This document shows, piece by piece, positions 7,330 through 12,714 of a DNA stretch of 16,532 nt (within the stretch, counting starts at the first letter, position 1; every line of letters starts with the position of its first letter). The translations under genes were made by a program, and so were the position numbers. The DNA comes from an uncultured Bacteroidota bacterium (GTDB taxonomy: Bacteria > Bacteroidota > Bacteroidia > Bacteroidales > SZUA-534): the NCBI GenBank assembly GCA_937885735.1, contig CALABN010000121.1, positions 1 through 16,532 on the forward strand, given 5' to 3'. The notes below the pieces were generated by a model, which saw only the letters and a list, made by a program, of their open reading frames with translations, did not search any database and had not been told where the DNA came from.

Positions 7330-8373
7330 CTAATCAGCAATGTTATGCTTCTGCAATGGATTTGATGTCAATTGGCGGTGCAAGGCACGGTTGTCAAGGA
7401 CGTTGCAGGCAAAGCACATTGCGCTTTGGAATGCACTTGGCTGGGCCTGGTCGGTGCCAGCCTGGTCGTAATCTACTTCGCCGACTGGGGCGACACACAA
7501 CTGTGGCATTCCTATCATATAACTTATGCCGTCGTCGTAACTCAAGGCGCGGAACGGCACCATTCCTTGCAAATAATACAAGGCCAGAACTGCATCGAAC
7601 TTCTGGAACAGGCTGGTTCCGAAAAGGACGTCGGCATCGTACGGACCCATTGCCAATATGTCCTCGGCATTTGCCTTCTCTATGGCTGGAATCAACACTT
7701 CACTTTCCTCCCGCTCGAGGTTGACAGCGTTCATACAGTTTGGATTGTAGCCCAAAACAGCGATTTTGGGCTTGTCAATGCCGAAATCGGACTTCAAAGC
7801 GTTGGATACAATGCGCAACTTTGCAACTATGTTATCTACAGTAAGATGCTTCGAGATGTCGCGCATTGGCGAGTTGTCGGACAACAAGGCAACACGCACT
7901 GTACCGTTGACCAGCATTGTCATTGTGTTGGATGCCTCCAATTTCTTTCTGACAAATGAGAACTGGTCGGTGACATTGAGGCTCGCTGTCATCTTTGTGT
8001 TGATTGGATTAAGCACCACGGCTGACAATTTGCCTGATGCCAAATCGGTCACGGCGGACTCAAGCGACGTAACTGACGCTTCGGCTGACATTTGTGTGGC
8101 CTTGCCCAAATCAACTTTGGCGTTGTCGTCGAGCACGTTGAGCAGATTGACCTTGCGGTCTTGCGACTCACCAATGTTCTGAATGGTGTTGAAACTTGAG
8201 TTGTTAATGTTCAACGCCTTGCGGTAGTAAGCCGAAATTTTTGGCGAACCATATATAATAGGTGTGCATTTCTCGGCATACATTGGTTCAAGAAACGCCT
8301 TGAGCATTATCTCGTAACTTGTACTGTTGATGTCGCCTTGTGTGACACCAATCTTTATCTTGTTATGTTCCAT
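7330..8373 (-). CDS. PdxA family protein lacking all catalytic histidines (probable pseudoenzyme)
   Basis: This 347-residue protein aligns from end to end with 4-hydroxythreonine-4-phosphate dehydrogenase (PdxA), especially the Bacteroides form: GVTQGDINSTSYEIMLKAF (9-27), IIYGSPKISAYYRKAL, LNPINTKM (121-128), KSDFGIDKPKIAVLGYNP, EESEVLIPAIEKA, and QGMVPFRALSYDDGISYMIG. Functional PdxA makes 3-amino-1-hydroxyacetone phosphate for vitamin B6 synthesis and needs a divalent metal held by three histidines (166, 211 and 266 in E. coli). Here those positions read Asn167 (SDNSP for TTHLP), Asn212 (NPNCMN for NPHAGE) and Tyr267 (LYYLQG for MYHDQG). The substrate motif GHTE is DQFS (136-139) and the HGTA loop is GEVD (298-301). 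The frame is intact and the scaffold well kept, so it is not a decaying pseudogene. Dehydrogenase activity looks lost; the present role is unknown. It is transcribed alone, divergently from the phosphatase gene. Confidence 0.85.
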   Translation of the reverse strand: MEHNKIKIGVTQGDINSTSYEIMLKAFLEPMYAEKCTPIIYGSPKISAYYRKALNINNSSFNTIQNIGESQDRKVNLLNVLDDNAKVDLGKATQMSAEASVTSLESAVTDLASGKLSAVVLNPINTKMTASLNVTDQFSFVRKKLEASNTMTMLVNGTVRVALLSDNSPMRDISKHLTVDNIVAKLRIVSNALKSDFGIDKPKIAVLGYNPNCMNAVNLEREESEVLIPAIEKANAEDILAMGPYDADVLFGTSLFQKFDAVLALYYLQGMVPFRALSYDDGISYMIGMPQLCVAPVGEVDYDQAGTDQAQPSAFQSAMCFACNVLDNRALHRQLTSNPLQKHNIAD

Positions 8374-8397
8374 TTGTCAATTTTTGATTTAAAGATG

Positions 8398-8405
8398 CAA
8401 ATTTA
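8398..8405 (-). promoter_or_regulatory. Bacteroidota -7 box for the PdxA-like gene
   Basis: On the minus strand this reads TAAATTTG, an exact match to the Bacteroidota -7 consensus TAnnTTTG. It lies 24 bases upstream of the ATG at 8373, leaving a short leader. No clear TTTG -33 element is seen at the expected distance; that place holds the GTTGAAA heptamer repeat. Confidence 0.6.
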
Positions 8406-8414
8406 TATAATAAG

Positions 8415-8449
8415 GTTGAAAGATGAAAGTTGAAAGTTGAAGGTTGAGA
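8415..8449. repeat. Heptamer tandem repeat (GTTGAAA)x5
   Basis: Five consecutive seven-base units read GTTGAAA, GATGAAA, GTTGAAA, GTTGAAG and GTTGAGA, followed by a partial GGTTG. They sit directly upstream of the likely PdxA-like promoter. Related units in the opposite orientation (TCTCAAC TTTCAAC) occur at 15657-15670. Confidence 0.85.
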
Positions 8450-8685
8450 GGTTGTGGGGTGTGATTACAAGACTTTATTGTTTGCCCTATTTTTATGGGG
8501 AAATGATTTATGTCAACTTATCGGGCATCGTATTGCATACATTTTTACTTAAAGAATAAATTCAGAATCAATACATTGCATCATAAAAATCATTACTATT
8601 GATATTATTTTTTCTTAAGAAGAAACAAAATCATATATTAGTCGGCTTTCAAAGGGGATGAAAGGTTATTGAGTATCAAAGCATT
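8450..8685. other. Divergent intergenic region without recognised gene
   Basis: This AT-rich stretch lies between the divergent PdxA-like and phosphatase genes and should contain the phosphatase promoter. No exact plus-strand TAnnTTTG was found; TATTTTTA at about 8489-8496 is one mismatch away, and TTTATTGTTTG at about 8474 has one extra spacer base. A ten-base palindrome TTCTTAAGAA lies at 8612-8621. No RNA gene or riboswitch fold was recognised by eye. Confidence 0.4.
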
Positions 8686-11310
8686 TTGAAAAGATTATTT
8701 CACATAGTGACTTTTGTAATGGCAATGCTGGTTGCAAACTGCTTTTTTGCATCGGCGGAACCATTGTCGGATGATGAACTGTCGGACCTTGAAACCGCAT
8801 TTGCGGAAGCAGACAGGCTTGGCCGAAACAGCCAATACTACGAGGCTGAAAAGGCATATCTCAAAATATTCGACACCTACAACGACGATGTGACGCGCAT
8901 AAAGACCTGCATCAAGTTGTCGGAAATGTACTTTATGACTGGCAACGCCGACAAAACCCTTCAGTACACCAACTTAGCCAACAACATCGACATTATTCGC
9001 GACAGCATAAACTTTTTGTTCAGGATAAACAACCTGACGGCATCGGTTTACCTGTCGCAAAACGATGTAAAAAAATGCCACGCAATTCTTGAGAAGAGCG
9101 CGAGTTACAAGAATTTGGTGACTGACAAGGAATCGCTTGCCAAATTCTACTACATAACAGGCAAATACGCCTTTGCATCGAACGATTTTGCAACGGGCAT
9201 ACGCATTCTGCAAAACGCCACGCAACAATACAGTTCGGACATTATCACACCCGAATACGGACGCGTTCTGCTACTGATTTCACAGATGTACCAAATAAAG
9301 AACGATTTCGTCCTCGCCCTTAAAAACGCAGAAGAGGCTCTGATGATTTTTGACAAGCAGAACTTCGGTGTCAGCAGGATTGACGCATACTGCACAATGG
9401 GCAACATCTACCTTCAAAAGGACGATATGGGCAAGGCCTACGACTGCTACATCAAGGCAAAGCAGATAAGCGACTCGCTCCAGGTAAAGCGTAGCACGGA
9501 AACGGCCAATCTGGCTCTTGCCAACTGGTATCTGAAGAAAAAAGACATTAGCTCGGCTTTGCAATATGCAAGGTTGAACTCGTTTGAGAAGCAGGACAAC
9601 ACCAACCCCGACCTATGGTTCAACGCCGATATGCAGTTTGCCGAATATTACCTGGACAACAACGCACTGGCATCGGCATTGCTATACATAAACAAGGCCG
9701 ACAGCATCTGCAAAAACACAAATTCGTGGTCGAAACTGAGCACGCTGAACAAGATTAAAGGCAATCTGTACCTAAAGAAAAAGGATTACAAGAAGTCGGC
9801 CGAAGCACTACAGAAAGCGCAACTGTACGCCGACAGCCTCGCCTACAACCTGAGCCTCATCGACATTGACTCGCTTGGCATGAACCAGGAACTGAAGCGC
9901 CAAAGCGATATGATATCGATGCTCCAAAGCGAGAACACAAAAAAGGCCACCGACATTGAAAACAACACGTCGATAATCAACCGACAGAAATCGTCAATAT
10001 TCTCGCTCATTGGATTGTTTGTCATCTGTGGCATTCTGATGTTTATGTTGGCTTGGTCGTTCCTGCAAAAGACCAAAGACAACCACGACCTTGAAGAGAC
10101 AAACAAGAAAATGGCCCTTCAAAAGGAACAGATTGAGATTCAAAAGCAGAATCTGCTGACCTACAACCACGAACTGGAAAGGCTGTCGCTGATTGCTCGA
10201 GAGACGGACAACGCCATTCGCATATTTGACAGCGAAGGCAACACCACTTGGGTAAATGTAGGGTACACAAAACTTTACGGGTACTCGCTCAAGGACCTCA
10301 TTTTTGACAACACTCTTGGGTTAAGCAAGGAAAATCCACTTGACATTAAGCACATTATAAAGACCTGGAATCCTGAAAAGAAATCACTCGAGCGCGAATT
10401 CCAGATTGTAAACAAATGGGGCATCAAACTATGGGTTCAAACTACATTGTCGCCAATATTTGACGACGACACGCTGGAAATAAGCCAAATAATAGCCATT
10501 GACACAAACATAACCTCATTGAAGAATGCGCAACAGGACATTCTGAACATGAACGAGGAAATTATGGCCAGTATCACTTATGCCAAACACATACAGGAAT
10601 CGATGCTGTCGCCAATAGAGAACCTGACAAAGCATTTCACCAACAGTTTTGTCTTCTACAAGCCCCGCGCCATTGTAAGTGGCGACTTCTACTGGATTTC
10701 AGAGCAAAGCGGACGAATTATTGTCGCCTGTGCCGATTCTACTGGGCACGGCGTTCCTGGCGCATTCCTGAGCATGCTTGGCATATCGTTCTTAAGCAAG
10801 ATTGTGAACGAGCGTGGCATCATACAACCGTCAATCATTCTCAACAGACTTCGGATGAACGTAATAAGCCACCTACACCAGACCAACAAGGACGTTTCCG
10901 CTGGTGATGGAATGGATATGTCAATAATCTCGATAGACAAAAGAAACGGAATGATGGAATTTGCGGGCGCAATGAATCCCATATATATTGTCCGCAACGG
11001 GCACTTTATTGAGTTGAAGCCCGACCGAATGCCTGTTGGTTACTACGACAACGAGGACCGTTCATTCTCATCGTCGAAAGTGGGAATAAAGCCAAACGAC
11101 CAAATATATATGTTCTCCGACGGATACTACGACCAATTTGGCGGAAAAGACGGACTCAAGATGAAAACAAAGAAATTCAAGGAAATACTGTCGAGATGCG
11201 CACTGAAAAGCAACGAGGAACAGACAAATATCCTTGAAGAAGAATTCCTGTCGTGGAAAGGAACATACGAACAAGTTGACGATATTCTTGTTTTAGGCAT
11301 ACAGATATAA
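8686..11310 (+). CDS. TPR - transmembrane - PAS - SpoIIE-type PP2C serine phosphatase
   Basis: This 874-residue protein begins with a signal-like segment (KRLFHIVTFVMAMLVANCFF). A long helical region with TPR-like repeats follows (about 35-400), e.g. AKFYYITGKYAFASNDFATG, then one membrane helix (438-460), a coiled coil, a PAS domain (about 499-615, with NAIRIFDSEGNTTWVN and YTKLYGYS) and a SpoIIE phosphatase domain (about 635-872). The phosphatase motifs are VSGDFYW (Asp667), ACADSTGHGVPGAF (Asp684), GDGMDMSII, FAGAMNPIYIV, MFSDGYYDQF (Asp812) and VDDILVLGI (Asp865/866), so the metal-binding acids are present. The TPR part should face the periplasm and the PAS and phosphatase parts the cytoplasm, where such enzymes dephosphorylate anti-sigma-factor antagonists. 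TTG at 8686 is chosen because no in-frame ATG lies between it and the upstream TGA at 8659, and it gives a proper lysine-arginine n-region; the first ATG is codon 12. No antagonist or anti-sigma gene is adjacent. Confidence 0.9.
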   Translation: MKRLFHIVTFVMAMLVANCFFASAEPLSDDELSDLETAFAEADRLGRNSQYYEAEKAYLKIFDTYNDDVTRIKTCIKLSEMYFMTGNADKTLQYTNLANNIDIIRDSINFLFRINNLTASVYLSQNDVKKCHAILEKSASYKNLVTDKESLAKFYYITGKYAFASNDFATGIRILQNATQQYSSDIITPEYGRVLLLISQMYQIKNDFVLALKNAEEALMIFDKQNFGVSRIDAYCTMGNIYLQKDDMGKAYDCYIKAKQISDSLQVKRSTETANLALANWYLKKKDISSALQYARLNSFEKQDNTNPDLWFNADMQFAEYYLDNNALASALLYINKADSICKNTNSWSKLSTLNKIKGNLYLKKKDYKKSAEALQKAQLYADSLAYNLSLIDIDSLGMNQELKRQSDMISMLQSENTKKATDIENNTSIINRQKSSIFSLIGLFVICGILMFMLAWSFLQKTKDNHDLEETNKKMALQKEQIEIQKQNLLTYNHELERLSLIARETDNAIRIFDSEGNTTWVNVGYTKLYGYSLKDLIFDNTLGLSKENPLDIKHIIKTWNPEKKSLEREFQIVNKWGIKLWVQTTLSPIFDDDTLEISQIIAIDTNITSLKNAQQDILNMNEEIMASITYAKHIQESMLSPIENLTKHFTNSFVFYKPRAIVSGDFYWISEQSGRIIVACADSTGHGVPGAFLSMLGISFLSKIVNERGIIQPSIILNRLRMNVISHLHQTNKDVSAGDGMDMSIISIDKRNGMMEFAGAMNPIYIVRNGHFIELKPDRMPVGYYDNEDRSFSSSKVGIKPNDQIYMFSDGYYDQFGGKDGLKMKTKKFKEILSRCALKSNEEQTNILEEEFLSWKGTYEQVDDILVLGIQI

Positions 11311-11361
11311 AGCCGCATTCACATATTTCATTATCAACAACTTGACGAATGAGCATTCAAA

Positions 11362-11374
11362 CAATTCGGAATTG
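11362..11374. repeat. Short palindrome in the phosphatase to small-protein gap
   Basis: CAATTCGGAATTG is a perfect palindrome around a central G, in the 177-base gap after the phosphatase gene. The stem is short and AT-rich and no T run follows, so it is not a convincing terminator. It could be an operator or chance. Confidence 0.3.
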
Positions 11375-11487
11375 AACTGCATAAAAAAGCCTGTTGGTTC
11401 ATAACTGCGTTGGCATTTTAATTCCAAATATTTGCAAAACAATAACAAAGTATATTTATATTGGTACGATTTTAAAAATTTACAATT

Positions 11488-11760
11488 ATGGCAAGCATTA
11501 AAGATTTGAAAAGCGACGTAAAGTATTTAGTATCAGAGATTGTATCTGATTGTAGCAACGTTATCATTCTTCACCCTGACAAGAAAGACGACGCTTTGGC
11601 ATTGATAGAAAAGGCAATCGACATACTCGACTCGTGCTTCAACAAGATAAACGACGGCAAGGGCAAGGACAAGAAATACTTCAACGCAATCAAGACCGAC
11701 CTGTTGAAAGAGGCAGACGAAATCTACAACAAACTTCGCGAGATTATTGGCACAAAATAA
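11488..11760 (+). CDS. Small helical conserved hypothetical protein, co-transcribed with punA
   Basis: This 90-residue, lysine- and aspartate-rich protein looks almost wholly alpha-helical: IKDLKSDVKYLVSEIVSDCS, then DALALIEKAIDILDSCFNKI, a short DGKGKDKK turn, and a last helix with LLKEADEIYNKLREIIG. There is no signal peptide, membrane segment or catalytic motif, so it should be cytoplasmic. I believe similar short proteins sit beside purine nucleoside phosphorylase genes in other Bacteroidales, but I know of no function and cannot verify this here. The purine nucleoside phosphorylase gene begins 12 bases after the stop, strongly suggesting one transcript. The ATG at 11488 is preceded by an AT-rich leader; TATATTGG at 11457-11464 is a one-mismatch candidate -7 box. 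Confidence 0.82.
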   Translation: MASIKDLKSDVKYLVSEIVSDCSNVIILHPDKKDDALALIEKAIDILDSCFNKINDGKGKDKKYFNAIKTDLLKEADEIYNKLREIIGTK

Positions 11761-11772
11761 ATCAGGCGCCAT

Positions 11773-12588
11773 ATGACCAAAGAATTTGCAAAAACAGCAG
11801 AATTTATCCTGCAAGGGCTTGACTACAAGCCTCTTGTTGGAATTGTACTGGGTAGCGGACTTGGCGGTCTGGCCGACAAGATTGATGTTGACAAGGTTAT
11901 TGAGTACAAGGACATTCCTGGCTTTCCAGTTTCAACTGTAGAAGGACACAAGGGGCAACTGATAATTGGCACACTTGGCGGTAAGAAGGTGGTGGCAATG
12001 CAAGGCCGTTTCCACTACTACGAGGGATACGATATGGCTCAGCTGACTTTCCCTATCAGGGTTATGAAGTTGATGGGCATACAATATCTGTTTGTGTCGA
12101 ACGCATCGGGGGGCATCAATCCTCAATTCAATGTCGGCGACATAATGATTATCAGAGACCACATCAACAACTTCCCTGAAAATCCGTTGAGAGGCAAGAA
12201 CTACGATGAACTTGGACCTCGTTTCCCCGATATGAGCAAGACTTACGACAGGGACCTGATTCAACGTGCGTACAAGATTGCCGACGCCAACGACATAAAA
12301 CTGCGCGAAGGCGTATATATAGGCAGTCCTGGCCCGACACTCGAAACCCCTGCCGAATACAAGATGTTCCGCATCTGGGGCGCCGACTGCACGGGAATGT
12401 CAACTGTGCCTGAAGTGATTGTGGCTCACCATATGGGAATAAAGGTGTTTGGTCTATCGGTGATAACCAATACCGACAAGCCAGCCAACCCGAATGGCGA
12501 GACAACTCACGCCGAAGTGCAGGATGTTGCCGGTAGAGTTGAACCTCAAATGACAACAATAATCACTGAACTGTTAAAGGAACTTTAA
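11773..12588 (+). CDS. punA: Purine nucleoside phosphorylase
   Basis: This 271-residue enzyme has every hallmark of trimeric purine nucleoside phosphorylase of the PNP/MTAP family. VLGSGLGGLAD (25-35) is the phosphate loop. GHKGQLIIG, MQGRFHYYEGY (76-86) and VSNASGGINP (108-117) follow. GPTLETPAEYKMF (187-199) supplies the purine-binding glutamate (195), GMSTVPEVIVAHHMG (208-222) the sugar-binding methionine (209), and VITNTDKP (230-237) the base-contacting asparagine (233). It splits purine nucleosides with phosphate to free base and ribose-1-phosphate in the cytoplasm, for salvage. Length is normal and no key residue is missing. The Asn-Thr-Asp after the ITN motif, together with Glu195, suggests a guanosine/inosine-preferring enzyme rather than an MTA phosphorylase, but this is inference. 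It follows the 90-residue helical protein by 12 bases and ends before a strong terminator. Confidence 0.96.
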   Translation: MTKEFAKTAEFILQGLDYKPLVGIVLGSGLGGLADKIDVDKVIEYKDIPGFPVSTVEGHKGQLIIGTLGGKKVVAMQGRFHYYEGYDMAQLTFPIRVMKLMGIQYLFVSNASGGINPQFNVGDIMIIRDHINNFPENPLRGKNYDELGPRFPDMSKTYDRDLIQRAYKIADANDIKLREGVYIGSPGPTLETPAEYKMFRIWGADCTGMSTVPEVIVAHHMGIKVFGLSVITNTDKPANPNGETTHAEVQDVAGRVEPQMTTIITELLKEL

Positions 12589-12636
12589 ACAAACTGAAGG
12601 TATTCATTTAACCAAAATGAAAAAACCGGATACATT

Positions 12637-12674
12637 AGGCGATTTCTCGGTTCTTGCCGAAATCGCCTTTTTTT
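12637..12674 (+). terminator. Rho-independent terminator after punA
   Basis: The stem AGGCGATTT pairs with AAATCGCCT. Inside it a two-base CT bulge is followed by CGG pairing with CCG around the loop TTCTTG. Seven T follow the stem directly. It lies about 50 bases after the punA stop and before the metallopeptidase-like gene, so it ends the punA transcript. Confidence 0.93.
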
Positions 12675-12714
12675 CGTCATAGATGAAAAACACTGAGTTA
12701 GTGAATTAAGAATA

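Noticed and set aside
7372..7959. A plus-strand frame of 195 codons inside the PdxA-like gene
   Set aside because: It is antisense to a protein with clear family resemblance along its whole length, and its own translation shows no recognisable motif.
11380..11430. Terminator for the phosphatase gene (AAAAAGCC ... GGCATTTT)
   Set aside because: The stem is short with a mismatch, the loop is about 20 bases, and no clean T run follows.
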